From Torymus aiolomorphi (Eukaryota; Arthropoda; Insecta; Hymenoptera; Torymidae): a stretch of DNA of 64,000 bases. A program made the translations under genes and the position numbers. The DNA lies in the NCBI GenBank assembly GCA_036365515.1, contig CM070874.1:164938297-165002296 (forward strand), given 5' to 3'. The notes below the pieces were generated by a model. The model was not told the origin of the DNA, made no database searches, and was given only the letters and a program-made list of their open reading frames with translations. Shown piece after piece: positions 20,476-30,539 of the stretch (position 1 is the stretch's first letter; each line of letters opens with the position of its first letter).

Positions 20476-20569
20476 GATATTTTTATATTGACAATTTTAA
20501 TAACATTACAAATACCTAAGAACATATATACACTGGAATCAACATTAGTTACAAAATTAATGAAATGAC

Positions 20570-21258
20570 AGAAAGTTTTATTTCCATTTGCATATAAGTA
20601 AGAATAAAGTGAAACAACGGTAATTTTTAGCGTGTAAATTATTTTAATAAATCATTATTTTACACACTTTTGTTTAAAGTACTGGGACTTATGAGGCCAA
20701 AATCAGCTGAAAAAAAAGAAAATTGTAGTTTAAACAGTGCACAGGATGTATACTATAAATATATACTATTTCTGATACAATTGCCCAAGATGTAATCTGT
20801 AGCCCTATTTTACTCAAAGATATAGCATTTTCAATATTTCGGCATTGGCGTAATTTTTTGAAAAAAATATTCGATTGATTTTCATGGGACAGATCCTAAA
20901 TTACTTGAAATTCATGCAGTTACGTCCCGAAGTTGAAAATATTATAATTTTTTGATCAAATATTTTTTTTAATTAAAAAACCACTTTTGATTGCTTAATT
21001 TTAAGAGTTTTGTGATTTTTATGGGTTTCAGCATTTAGAAAATTATTTATTGAAATATTTTTTATATTTCCGACTCTTCGTGCCATAACTACATAAATTT
21101 CAAGTAATTTCGGACCCGTCTTGAAAATTATTTGGATACTTTTTTCAAAGTTACGTCAAACTTGTAACGACGCTGCGATACCTCATTACTAACCTGACCC
21201 CTGAACGCTTGGTCTTCCCAGATTAGGTTGAGCACGCGAACTTCGTCAATCTTCGAGC
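20570..21258. other. AT-rich spacer
   Basis: Low-complexity AT-rich sequence. The only open frame near it overlaps the left THAP-element arm and is spurious. Confidence 0.5.
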
Positions 21259-21514
21259 ATATACTACCTGGAGTAAGCATCCAATGCATGAGCGTGTCTT
21301 CTAGGAGTGAGAGAGAAAGATAGATTTGGAGTACCATCTGTCCCTCTCGCACACGACGCTGATTGATTCATGACGCACCAATCACAAGTAGCGCACGAGC
21401 GCCCGCTTTCAACTCCTCTAAGAACCCGTGTACCGACCTTTGAGTAATGCGCGATGCAGCCTATGTTTGTTATTAATTTTGCACAAGCATAAGTGCCTTG
21501 TTTAAAGAAAAAGC

Positions 21515-21591
21515 ATGCCTCTAAAGTGTTGTATATGCAGTTGCAAATTACAAAGCGATTCTCCTAGGTATTCTGGTTTATCATTTCATAC
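21515..21591 (+). CDS. THAP-domain protein, exon 1
   Basis: ATG at 21515 opens MPLKCCICSCKLQSDSPRYS, with the N-terminal C-x2-C-type pair of a THAP zinc finger. The exon ends at a consensus donor (CATAC/GTAAGTAAT). The THAP finger is a C2CH DNA-binding domain. The rest of the finger is in the next exon after a 91-base intron. Confidence 0.7.
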
Positions 21592-21682
21592 GTAAGTAAT
21601 AAATATATTAAATTATGAATTTGTAGGTTAAGTTTAATATCTCTTTCTTTCTTGTTTATAAATTAACATCAATTTTTGACAG

Positions 21683-21960
21683 AGTCCCTTCTGATACAAT
21701 AACAGAAGAAAAGTGGACTGAAATTTTTAAGATCAAATTTAATGTTGAATTGAAAAAATATGATCGCATATGCAATTTGCATTTTGAAAAAGACTGTTTT
21801 TATTATGCTGGGGCCTGATTCTAAATTTGTCTCGACGTCGAGACACACCAAATCCGGAGCTGTAGACCAATCAGGGAGCTCCTTTAAAAGGAAAAGCAGT
21901 TGTCTCGAGGCCGAGACACATTTAGAATCAGGCCCCTGGTTTGTATGACAGACGACGTTT
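21683..21960 (+). pseudogene. THAP-domain exon 2, split by a MITE
   Basis: After acceptor TTTTTGACAG (ending 21682) the frame encodes EEKWTEIFKIKF and RICNLHFEKDCF. These supply the conserved Trp and the C-x2-H pair of the THAP finger. A 125-bp MITE at 21811-21935 interrupts it. The flanking sequence beyond the MITE resumes in phase with RRRLKKGF, typical of a THAP C-terminal end, and then stops. The domain is therefore broken by the insertion, and no catalytic domain follows before the right inverted arm. Confidence 0.7.
21811..21935. mobile_element. PIF/Harbinger-like MITE in the THAP exon
   Basis: Starts GGGCCTGATTCTAAAT and ends with its complement ATTTAGAATCAGGCCC. The flanking trinucleotide CTG is duplicated at 21808-21810 and 21936-21938. 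A 3-bp duplication and GGG-starting inverted repeats fit the PIF/Harbinger group, though the target differs from the usual TWA. Inner palindromes TGTCTCGACGTCGAGACA and CTCGAGGCCGAG strengthen the hairpin. Noncoding. Confidence 0.75.
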
Positions 21961-22189
21961 GAAGAAAGGATTTTGTCCAACTGTCTAAGAATTCGTTCCT
22001 GTACAGCCTGTATCATGCCCTACTTTGAAACACGCGCTCCCGCGAATAGCTCGTGATTGGCGCGCCATGAATTAATCAGCGCCGTGTGCGAGAGAGACAG
22101 ATGGTACTCCAAATCTATCTTTCTCTCTCACTCCTAGGAGACGCGCTCACGCATTGGATGTTTACTCCAGGTAGTATATCGACGGCTGA

Positions 22190-22290
22190 GTGGAACAAGG
22201 TTGTATCTCGGCAAGCGGACGAAGAACATCGTATGTCAGCGCGCGGATGAAGAGCGTCGGATCCCACCGCGCGGACGAAGAACGACGTAT
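22190..22290 (+). repeat. Degenerate 30-bp repeat (GTATCTCGCCGCGAGGATGA type)
   Basis: About three units of GTATC-x-CGCGCGGA-GAAGAACG-type sequence. The same unit family recurs at 52007-52245. Lies directly right of the THAP element. Frames across it are repetitive and not genes. Confidence 0.55.
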
Positions 22291-22690
22291 CCATTGTCAC
22301 TGCCATCGTGCACATACGTCGTCAGGGGCAGAGCGATGCCTGGAACGCGAATACCAGGTACAATGTGCATGCACGTGTGCCCGGAGGTTCAGAGGATGAA
22401 CGGAACGACGGAATTAGGTTCTCCCGGTCCAGCCTGTTCCTGCCATCGTGCACACACGAGACAGGTCAGAAAGGTCTTGTCATATCGAGGCTCCGCTAGT
22501 TTTCGTGCACACACGTGTCCAGGTGAGCCATCGATACAACCCCTAGACACTGGAATACCGGAATCAGCGTTGTTCCTGTCGCCGTGCACACACGACGCAG
22601 GGGCGAGCTGACTCCTAGTTCAGCACTCCCCCAGGCTTCGTTTACACACGTGTCTAGGCGAGATTTTGTCACATTTCTAGACAACGGAGT
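22290..22690 (+). repeat. Degenerate repeat with CGTGCACACACG core
   Basis: Five to six units share CATCGTGCACAYACG followed by CAGG or a variant (near 22304, 22447, 22504, 22580 and 22640), with 60-140 base spacing. GC-rich and noncoding. Confidence 0.5.
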
Positions 22691-23584
22691 GCGGAATACT
22701 CGAATATCGGATGAGACTACGCCAACGAGACCGTTTTAACCAATGACCTCCTAACTGTAGGGTGCTAGTTCTTCCTGCGTTTAACCATTGTACACTGCCC
22801 GCTCGCCGCGAGAGGGCAGTAGCGTGTGATTCGTTTAGTGCTCTGTAGTAAGTGCGTTTTTCTGGTTTTTATATTTCAAGTAGCTTAAGTCAGTGGCCAA
22901 CAGAAGCTCGCATATGTTTATCGATTAAACTCTTGTTGTTTAGTATTTTATAGTTTATATTCATTGCTTGCTCTTATCTTTTTGTTATTAATAAAACTTG
23001 CACTTTTCTATTTTTGCAATTGATGTCTCATAATTATATCCTAATCTACCTGACCCTCTTTTTTCCCACAACTGAACTCTGGTAAACTCCTGAGCGTCCG
23101 ACAGCGAGCGGAGCAACCGTTTCAAACTTTATGAAATGATATTGAAAGAAATAAGCCTAAAAAGAATAATACCATAAAACTTTTAAAAAAATAATCATGT
23201 ATTCTTGAAATTCTATTTCCTGTTGAGAACAGACCTGAGATCTGTTCTCTTATATAAAGTGGTTAAAACAGAAGTGTTGGGACCTTGAGCTTATGTTCAT
23301 CTATAATCTTATCCCAGTAGCATTGGTTCCGTTAAAAGTCCTTGCTAACAATCTGTCCTTCTTTTGTACTATTGATCCATCCACTGTTGGGTGACTTTTT
23401 AACACATCGTATTGAGATATATTATTGTTTATAATACTAAGATAGATGTAGAATATGCAGCAGATCTTATAAAATATGAAATTCCTATTGAAACTTAAGA
23501 AGCCAACATTATCATGGTCAAAAGCACATAAGTACATAAAAGTCGATAAGACCATTTTTTCAATGATCGCTTGGTTACACATAT
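22691..23584. other. Unassigned sequence
   Basis: Mixed composition with GCTCGCCGCGAGAGGGCAG near 22800. No gene or repeat could be supported. Confidence 0.4.

Positions 23585-23641
<57 letters not shown>
23585..23641. repeat. (TA)n microsatellite
   Basis: Perfect TA tract forming the left boundary of family E module. Confidence 0.95.
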
Positions 23642-23645
<4 letters not shown>

Positions 23646-23875
23646 GCTAGTAAGTTTGAGGAGCTCAACCCCGGTCGGTCAGAGTGGCTAAAGAAATAAT
23701 AACCCTCAGGTTACCGACTCTAGACAAATAGACTCTAGAAAACCCCTCAAACTTCCGCTCGGATGCTGAATATATAGATTGGAAGTTTGAGGAGGCTCCT
23801 CAAACTTCCCATAACCCCTCAAACTTCCAAGCGGGTGCTGAATATAATCCTCAAACTTCCAGAATTTCATATTTA
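23641..23875 (+). mobile_element. Core module, family E (motif CCTCAAACTTCC)
   Basis: Core variant GTGGCTAAAGAAATAAT at 23684-23700, followed by AACCCTCAGGTTACCGACTC. The left arm has the motif inverted once (AAGTTTGAGGAG). The right arm has four or more direct copies (CCCCTCAAACTTCC, CTCCTCAAACTTCC, AATCCTCAAACTTCC), one paired with its own inverse. (TA)n bounds the left; a shorter AT tract bounds the right. Confidence 0.75.
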
Positions 23876-23904
23876 TATATATTTATATATATATAAATAT
23901 ATAA

Positions 23905-24104
23905 ACTTGTATAACGTTAGTTCTCAGGACCCCATGTTACTGTATACCTATACGTGAATAAAGAAATAATGTCTCTTATGGGGGCCGATGTCCTCAAAAC
24001 TGACGTTAAACATATGTAGATTCAGGGACTGTCCCCAAAACTAACAAATGTCCCCGAAACCAACGTTAAACATCTGAAATGTCCTGGAAACTAACATAAA
24101 ACAT
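23905..24104 (+). mobile_element. Core module, family B (motif GTCCCCAAAACTAACGTTA)
   Basis: Core variant GTGAATAAAGAAATAAT at 23954-23970. Left arm: one inverted motif (AACGTTAGTTCTCAGGACC). Right arm: GTCCTCAAAACTGACGTTAA, GTCCCCAAAACTAAC, GTCCCCGAAACCAACG and GTCCTGGAAACTAACA. It lies next to a hairpin element at 24105. Confidence 0.75.
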
Positions 24105-24238
24105 AATAGTATATTACGATACGTGGGCCGGAAATTGGATTTCCGGGCCGTGCGTGGTATGACGCCCGAGGCGAAGCCGAGGGCGTCATAACGCACGGCC
24201 AGGGCATCCAATTTCCGGTCCAAGTATTGTATACTATT
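24105..24238. mobile_element. 134-bp hairpin with GCGAAGC apex
   Basis: The arms pair over about 58 bases (GTGGGCCGGAAATTGGAT with ATCCAATTTCCGGTCCA; GGTATGACGCC with GGCGTCATAACG). The apex is CCGAGGCGAAGCCGAGG at 24166-24182. The ends read AATAGTATA and TATACTATT. Noncoding and MITE-like. Two other hairpins in the window share the apex but not the arms. Confidence 0.75.
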
Positions 24239-24472
24239 TTTCTTACTCCCCGGCCGAAAGTACGTTCTGTAATTGTTAAATAATTGATAAAATTGCGTTG
24301 TCGTCTGCTAGCTGTGTTTGAGTGTTAGTTTTTCTTTCGGCCCGCTCGATAGTAGTGCCTCTGTCGGCCGCTTTGGGTAGCTCGGTCGATATTACCGACT
24401 GTTTTTTCTTTCGGCCCGGCGTAGAGAGCTGGTTTTTTGGGCGTCTGCTACTTTCGCTATTGTACAGATGGT

Positions 24473-24541
24473 CTGATGCCCGCCCGACATTTGCAAGACC
24501 GAGGCGAAGCCGAGGTTTTGCTGGTCGGGGCGGGCATCAGA
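24473..24541. repeat. Second hairpin with GCGAAGC apex
   Basis: TCTGATGCCCGCCCGAC pairs with GTCGGGGCGGGCATCAGA, with CCGAGGCGAAGCCGAGG at 24499-24515 as apex. The arms share no sequence with the 24105 hairpin. Confidence 0.7.
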
Positions 24542-24567
24542 AACACATTCATTAAAAAAAGACAACA

Positions 24568-24830
24568 CCACTTTTTATTTCAATTAACTCTTTTTCCTCG
24601 TCACACGTGCACTTTCCTCTATCTATTTCGTACGTGTCTAACCTTCACACCGCACAAACATATTTTTCTCGGACGCTCCCGTCCATACGTTTAAAAAACA
24701 ATTACCACGATCAAACAAAACCACTTTTTATTTCAACTAACTTTTTTCTCGTCACCCGTGCACTTTCCTCTGTTTATTTCGTACGTGTCTAACCTTCACA
24801 CCGCACAAACATCTTTCCTCGGGCATGCGC
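24568..24830. repeat. 153-bp tandem duplication
   Basis: CCACTTTTTATTTCAATTAAC at 24568 recurs at 24721 with one change. Both copies continue through CGTGCACTTTCCTCT and TTCGTACGTGTCTAACC to CCGCACAAACAT, with few differences. Confidence 0.75.
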
Positions 24831-25022
24831 GCGGGCGCTGAAGCGCCGCGGGTCAGGAAATTTCGGCAGCCAATCAGAGCGCGCGGTTGGTCTAAAATAG
24901 GATGCGAAAGTTTCTCTTTCGGCCCGGAGATGCGGGCCGAAAGTACGTACTTTCGGGTGGGCGAGTAAGAAAATATATATATACATATATATACATATAT
25001 ATATATACATATATATATATAT

Positions 25023-25230
25023 AAACTTGTATAACGTTAGTTCCCAGGACCCCATGTTACTGTATACCTATACGTGACTAAAGAAATAATGTCTCTTATG
25101 GGGGCCGATGTCCTCAAAACTGACGTTAAACATATGTAGATTCAGGGACTGTCCCCAAAACTAACAAATGTCCCCAAAACCAACGTTAAACATCTGGAAT
25201 GTCCTCGAAACTAACATAAAATATAAATAT
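25023..25230 (+). mobile_element. Core module, family B
   Basis: Core at 25074-25090, followed by GTCTCTTATGGGGGCCGATG. One inverted motif left, four direct motifs right, near-identical to 52822-53028 and to the complement of 49055-49256. First part of the B-C'-A composite. Confidence 0.8.
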
Positions 25231-25249
25231 ATATATATATATATATATA

Positions 25250-25392
25250 TGAAACAGGACTTATGTTGACATCGCGTGTTAATACTTATGTAAAATTAAC
25301 ACGTAAAAATTATGCGGACGTCGCATAAGTACCGCAAAGTCAGCATAAGTCTCCCACCAGTTCAGAAATTGTCTGTGTAAGTCACGTTCCAT

Positions 25393-25397
<5 letters not shown>
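25250..25397 (-). repeat. C' fragment, inverted, second part of the composite
   Basis: Reverse complement of 3527-3660 and 53803-53943. It carries ACTTATG motifs but no core, with (TA)n on both sides. Confidence 0.75.

Positions 25398-25461
<64 letters not shown>
25398..25461. repeat. (TA)n microsatellite
   Basis: Perfect TA tract between the C' and A parts of the composite. Confidence 0.95.
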
Positions 25462-25465
<4 letters not shown>

Positions 25466-25690
25466 TCCCCCCACCCGTTTATGGAGCCCATCCCTGTATA
25501 TTAGTACCTACAGCCCAGAGATCCCTATGGCAAGTGACTAAAGAAATAATGGACCCTGGGGTTATAGACTCTAGATCGGGCGCCATAAACGCCCGAGAAA
25601 AATATTTTATGGGACCCGGGCTCCATAAAAGAAAACGGGCTCCATAAATATGCTCATGTGTATAAAAGGGCTCCATAAATCTGTTAAAAC
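25462..25690 (+). mobile_element. Core module, family A, third part of the composite
   Basis: Core at 25534-25550, followed by GGACCCTGGGGTTATAGACT. One left motif (GTTTATGGAGCCC); right motifs GGGCGCCATAAACGCCC and three GGGCTCCATAAA copies. Almost identical to 53174-53400. Confidence 0.8.
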
Positions 25691-25695
25691 AAATG

Positions 25696-25731
<36 letters not shown>

Positions 25732-25736
25732 TATCA

Positions 25737-26075
25737 TTATACGGTATTTTGAGGATTTCATAAAGAATTTGTACAATAGTGGTGACACAAATATAAACAT
25801 TGTTATAAACAACCAATAAACAAGCGCGTGACTAAAGAAATAATGACCCTAAGGTTATTGACTAACACCACGACGCCTGCGGCGCCCGCTTTTACGGAAA
25901 AATATCACGGAATTTCCGAAATCGATGTATTAACACACTATTGTGGAAACCGCTGAAAAATCCTCAAAATGCCTCTCGAGTGCTTTGGACTTTTGAGGAG
26001 ATTCCTCAAAATGCCTACGAAATCCTCAAAATTCGGTATATATGACTTATATAATCCTCAAAATGCGTCCCAGAT
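25737..26075 (+). mobile_element. Core module, family D (motif ATCCTCAAAATGCC)
   Basis: Core at 25828-25844 followed by GACCCTAAGGTTATTGACTA and the GC-rich CACGACGCCTGCGGCGCCC. Left arm: one inverted motif (GGTATTTTGAGGATTTC). Right arm: four or more direct copies (ATCCTCAAAATGCC, TTCCTCAAAATGCC, ATCCTCAAAATTCG, ATCCTCAAAATGCG). It shares the post-core block with family F at 54190-54220, although the arms differ. Confidence 0.75.
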
Positions 26076-26082
26076 GTGAATA

Positions 26083-26084
<2 letters not shown>

Positions 26085-26145
<61 letters not shown>
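26085..26145. repeat. (TA)n microsatellite
   Basis: TA tract between family D and family L modules. Confidence 0.95.
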
Positions 26146-26146
<1 letters not shown>

Positions 26147-26150
<4 letters not shown>

Positions 26151-26382
26151 CTATGAGAATTGGTATATCTGAAGAGATAGCAACGTATAGATCGGTACTT
26201 TTGAAGAGATGTCGGAATTTTGAAGAGACTCCTCAAATTTCTCAACGCAAGAATCGTGACTTTTGAGGAGAAATCTATACCCCCTTTTCCAAGAGTCGGT
26301 AACCTGAGAGTCATTATTTCTTTAGTCACATTGTTCGAACTCTGAGCGAAAGTTTCACATCTCCTCAAAAGTACCAATTTAG
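26147..26382 (-). mobile_element. Core module, family L (motif CTCCTCAAAAGT), inverted
   Basis: Core on the minus strand at 26313-26329. The copy at 51180-51408 is the same unit in the opposite orientation. Motif copies include CTCTTCAAAAGT-type sequences; CAGAGTT lies upstream and GACTCT downstream of the core on the element strand. (TA)n on both sides. Confidence 0.75.
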
Positions 26383-26409
26383 AAATATATATATATATAT
26401 ATATATATA

Positions 26410-27912
26410 TGGGTCGTTCCTGTACTTTTTTTAAAAAGTGTGCGCGGGGGGGTCGTCGATTTTGTCAACGATTTTTTTTATGAAAGTACATATAAAAAAA
26501 ATAGCTTGTGCAAAATTTCAGCCCCTTATCTCATTCCTAATTCCTACTGGAATTTTTTTTAAACCCTGATTTTGACCTGTTCTTAGCCAGTTTTCAAAAA
26601 ATTCTAAAAGGCTGAAATTTTAACAAAATGAGGTCGGTGAGGTCTCATTTTTTTTGTCTTTCTTCAAATTTTAAGAAAAAAAATACACTGATATGAAATG
26701 ATGATGTAGGTTTTATTGGCGATCTGTGATATGGCCATTGCATTTCACCATTTTTAGATCATCTTTAAACCTCTATATCTCGTAACTGGTTCCACATTTT
26801 TGAGCTCAGTAGGTCTCATTTTTTTTGTCTCAACGAGACCTTTAATTTCTTTTTTTGAGGACCTAAATTGATTGAATAGACTTCAAGATACAGCCTTTTG
26901 AATTTGACGTTTTTATCAAAAATCGCGAAAATCAACCGTGTTCATGGTCACAGCGTCAACCGCATTTTAATTCAAAATCATTAACAAAAGTATTTTTCAT
27001 TAGAATATGATGTTATCTAACTGTACTCATTTCCTATCATAGGAAAAAGTCAAAAAATAATTTTTTGTCGAGCATTATAATATCTAATTTTTCGATACCT
27101 AAAATAATCAAAAATGGCTCTCTACTGACATGAATTCTGCCATCTTATAATTATTTTTGACACGTATACGTAACATAGATACAAAGGTGGTTCCTAGACC
27201 TTTAAAATGCGTAGTCGCTGATTTTTCTAGGACCAATAGAGCCAAAGTTATAGCCGTTTTTATAAGAAAATATTTTTCAAGTGGTAAAATTAGAGATTGT
27301 GAAATATAGGAAAAGTTTTATTTACAAGATCAACCATAAGTTTGGCATAATTGTCCTAAAAAAAGTGCTGAGGCTGCATATTTTGAAGATCTTAGGCCGT
27401 GTCTACACTATGCGAGAAGCACGTGCGATCAGCCCAAGCGATGCGAGCAAGCCATGCGCGCATGCGACGCGAGCAAGCGATAGTAATGGCTTTAGGTTGA
27501 TTAAATTACCTATGCAGACTTTATAGATAATTAAAGTTGAAAATAAGAATTTAAGTAAAAATTTTTTTTGTAATATTCATTTTATTTTAATTATTTTATA
27601 ATCATTATCAAACGAAGTAAGTTTTGCTTTTAATGTTGAATCATCAATGGGTATAAAGCAGTGATATTTTCTTGTATTCTGTATAGTTCGGATCAATTTA
27701 AAACGGCATTATAGTACTTTACGCCTTTTCTCAATTGTTTCTTGACTCACCCAAATAGATCTAAAAACCAAATATTGTATATTTTTATAAAACATAATGA
27801 TTTATTATTCAAATACATAATCAAATAATATAGTCAAAAAATCTAAATTATATTATTTTTACCTTATTCCATCAATATTTTCACTAACATAATCATACAT
27901 GTCTTTTGGATT
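26410..27912. other. AT-rich region, weak repeats only
   Basis: GGTCTCATTTTTTTTGTCT occurs at 26641 and 26812, suggesting a diverged 171-bp tandem pair. GGCCGTGTCTACACTA near 27394 resembles a MITE end, but no partner end was found. No gene is supported. Confidence 0.4.
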
Positions 27913-28084
27913 TCAAATTGGTTTTTCTGATGTTCTTTGTAAGGATTCCCTGCGTACTGTTCGTTTAACCACTGCTCCACATCCATCACACGGACTTTTC
28001 CCATAGCTAGTAGAAAAAAAGTTGTGCGACTTAACTTTTAAGCCAAAATCCTCCTCATGATGGCAGATATTAATGAAATTGTTC
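27913..28084 (-). CDS. Transposase-like gene, last exon
   Basis: Starts after acceptor TTTACTGTAG (AG complementary to 28086-28085). Encodes NNFINICHHEEDFG, then FFSTSYGKSPCDGCGAVVKR, then a stop. The GK-x-x-x-DG-x-G block is also found in the decayed copy at 62600-62660 (GHGKGAIDGVGG). Splicing to the upstream exon keeps the frame and joins QYKN to NNFIN. I know this arrangement from many insect and cnidarian hypothetical proteins that appear to be transposases, but not a formal family name. Confidence 0.6.
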
Positions 28085-28508
28085 CTACAGTAAATAAATA
28101 CTATCTTGAAGGTAAAAATTATAAAAAATAAAATAAATCTGTTTAATATTGTGTACATAATAATACAAATTATTTGAACTTGCATCGTAGAACTTGTTGC
28201 TTTTTTTAAATTTGATATACAGAAAAAATAAAGAACTGTTTTAGTAATTTTATCTTTAAAGCTGTTTTCTACATAATGTAAAGTTTTAACTCGGGTGTAA
28301 CCTGCAGGTCCAGGATCTTTATGGATTTTGATGTTCTGGGTCTCAAAATAGTTTTTCACACAAATTAAATATTCTTTCAGAATATTACTTTGACATATTC
28401 TTAATAATTAAAATTAAATTTTTCAGGTCATTTAATGAACAAAATTCTAAAGGTGTCTATTTTGTTCATATAATACGTATTAATATACTACAATAAAAGT
28501 ACTCTTAC

Positions 28509-29532
28509 TTGTTTTTGTATTGGGTAGGTGCTCCATCTGACATATAATGTACATTCTCAATAAACGGAAAATCTCGTTTTAGAAGTGCAATGAGTTGCCC
28601 TTGAAAAGTGTTAACTGCACAAACATCATGTTTTAAACAATCACTAATAACACATACAGATAAGGTTTGTAATTTGTCGTTATTGTCTTCTTTATAATAC
28701 ACTACAAACGGGTGTACAGTTGCTTGTGTATTATTAAAATAAAATGCTTGGATCGAGTCTTGACAAACAAATAAGAAATTTTCAGCAAAATCTTGAAGTA
28801 TAATACATGTATCTGGAGTAATAATTGTTTTGCAATGTTTTAAATAACATTTTTGCATTTCAGTCACATAATGATGCTTTGTTAACTCCCATAAGTCATT
28901 GGCTAAATTTATAATAAAATTTCTTGTAGGTTCTTTTACCATAATAAGACTGACTCTATTATTAGATTGTGATTCAGCATTATTTACCCAATTATGATAT
29001 TCAATCTCTGAAACATCTTCGCATGAGCTTGATTCCAATATTTTCAGAATTTCTGCTTTACCAGGACAGTTTTCACAAAGATGTAGCATACAATCGCTCC
29101 AATCTGTTGAACAAACACAATCATTTAAAATTACTCGGTAGGCTAAATTTTTGTTGATGGTAGACAATTTTAATTTGACATTTTGTTGTATAGGACATAC
29201 ACAAATTGTATGTGTACCAGGTGCTCCAGCACTAATACATTCTTTTGGCCTTGAAGAAGCAAATATACTGAAACCTTGTTTGCGCTGATCTTTAAAATGC
29301 TGTTCATATTGTTCTTCCACCCAATTGTTGTATAGATCCTTCAAATCATACATCAACAGTCTTTTTTGTAACTTCTCTGTGATATTAGTAATAGGATTTT
29401 TAACACTGATGCAATCTTTAATGCCGCTACATATTCTACTATTGTTTTCATCTCTATAATACTGAGTTACAGATTCTCTAACTTCATTAGAATGAATGCT
29501 GTACACTTTACGCTTAATAGTTCCTAAGACAC
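28509..29532 (-). CDS. Transposase-like gene, main exon
   Basis: A long minus-strand frame (the open frame extends to 29563) with an acceptor TTTTCCAG just before 29532 and donor CAA/GTAAGAG at 28509-28507. Blocks: RPKECISAGAPGTHTICVCP with Cys residues, CENCPGK (Cys cluster), ILQDFAENFLFVCQDSIQAF, HPFVVYY, VISDCLKHD, and YMSDGAPTQYKN at the end. The spaced acidic residues (DFAEN, SDGA) suggest a DDE-type nuclease fold, which is inference. The 5' exons are not identified and the first ATG is probably intronic. An intron of 424 bases separates it from the last exon. Confidence 0.6.
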
Positions 29533-29569
29533 CTGGAAAAATATATTTTGAAATTAATTTCAAATAGTG

Positions 29570-30125
29570 TATACTTAATCAGAAAATAAAATCATAATAA
29601 CAATATTATTTTTTTTAATTTAACGATTATCAAGACGATAAAATTTTGCTCAATGTTTATTCTATTTTAATTACTATGACTTGTTATATTGGAAGAAAAG
29701 AAATAGTTTAGAATTAATTTATTTTTTTTTATTTTTTTTTTTTATATTAATTTTAATAGTTCTTTTAAAATCCAATAATTACTTTATTATTTTTTATCTA
29801 ATAATGAATAACGAAGGGTACCCCATGTTAAGATAGGCAAAATGCCACTATTAATGAAAGCGAAAAATGACAGTGATTTCATAGAAGTATACTAAAAAAA
29901 GAATTTTCTACGATTTTTCCGGGGACCTATCTCCCCTCCTTATACCAGAAAGGCCTAAAAATCGCATTTTTTGGAAATTATTTTTTTCTCCCGTTCCTCA
30001 ATGTTAAAAAATTAAAAAAAAATATGAGATTACCACTTGTAAACAGAGAGAACATTGAGATTTCTCAAATATAGTTTCTTTCTAATTAAATGGGATTTCA
30101 TTTAAATGTTTAAATTACAATTCAT
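29570..30125. other. AT-rich spacer
   Basis: Homopolymer-rich, with no supported gene or repeat. It adjoins the broken 3' end of the R1-like element. Confidence 0.5.
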
Positions 30126-30137
30126 GTATTATTTTAC

Positions 30138-30539
30138 TTAATCTGTAAATCCCCACTCCGGGGCTTTAGCATTGAAGTCCCCGGCGATAATCAGCTCACC
30201 CTGCATCTCCCGTGTTGCATCCTCCAGGCCCTCCAGCTTGGCCTGGAAGTCACTGATGATCTGGTTTGGAGTGAGGTATACGCTTATGTAGTGAGTTTGC
30301 TGGTGCCTCACCCAAACAAAACCGCTGCCGCCGCCATGACCCGCAATGTGGATATTCTGCGGGTCACGGTTCCAGATGGCTGCGGTGCCCAGGTCATCGG
30401 CAAACCATCCTGGACCATCTCTGTTTCGATACTGTTCGCTGATTAGTACAATATCAGCGTTTTTCTTGAAACAGATCTGTTCCAGGAGGTCGTGAGCTGC
30501 CCTGCTCCTGTGCATATTACCCTGCAGAACTACCGCCAT
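30138..30539 (-). pseudogene. R1-like ORF2, endonuclease N-terminus only
   Basis: Begins with an ATG overlapping the ORF1 stop. VVLQGNMHRSRAAHDLLEQ and VLISEQYRN are typical of R1-clade endonucleases, followed by GSGFVWVRH and LIIAGDFNAKAPEWG with the Asp/Asn pair. It ends six residues later. The rest of the endonuclease and the whole RT are missing. Confidence 0.85.

Larger units (their letters stand above)
21259..22179 (+). mobile_element. THAP-exon element with 155-bp inverted repeats
   Basis: The left arm (21259-21412) and right arm (22025-22179) are inverted copies, starting ATATACTACCTGGAGTAA and ending with its complement. Both contain the GAGAGAAAGATAGATTTGGA block. Between them lies the start of a THAP-domain gene. 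THAP domains bind transposon ends in P-type elements, so this may be an internally deleted P-like transposon or a captured gene fragment. I could not see a clear target duplication. Confidence 0.55.
24237..24978. mobile_element. Element with CTTACTCCCCGGCCGAAAGTA-type inverted ends
   Basis: Left end TCTTACTCCCCGGCCGAAAG; right end CTTTCGGGTGGGCGAGTAAG, the approximate complement. The perfect palindrome CCGAAAGTACGTACTTTCGG lies at 24938-24957. CGGCCCG-type motifs recur inside. It contains the 24473-24541 hairpin and a 153-bp tandem duplication, and has no transposase. Confidence 0.55.

Noticed and set aside
22190..22690. Open frames of 60-136 codons in the GC-rich repeats
   Set aside because: Multiple overlapping frames on both strands with no domain; expected from GC-rich tandem repeats.
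27394..27490. GGCCGTGTCTACACTA as a complete MITE
   Set aside because: Only one end could be seen, with no inverted partner or target duplication.
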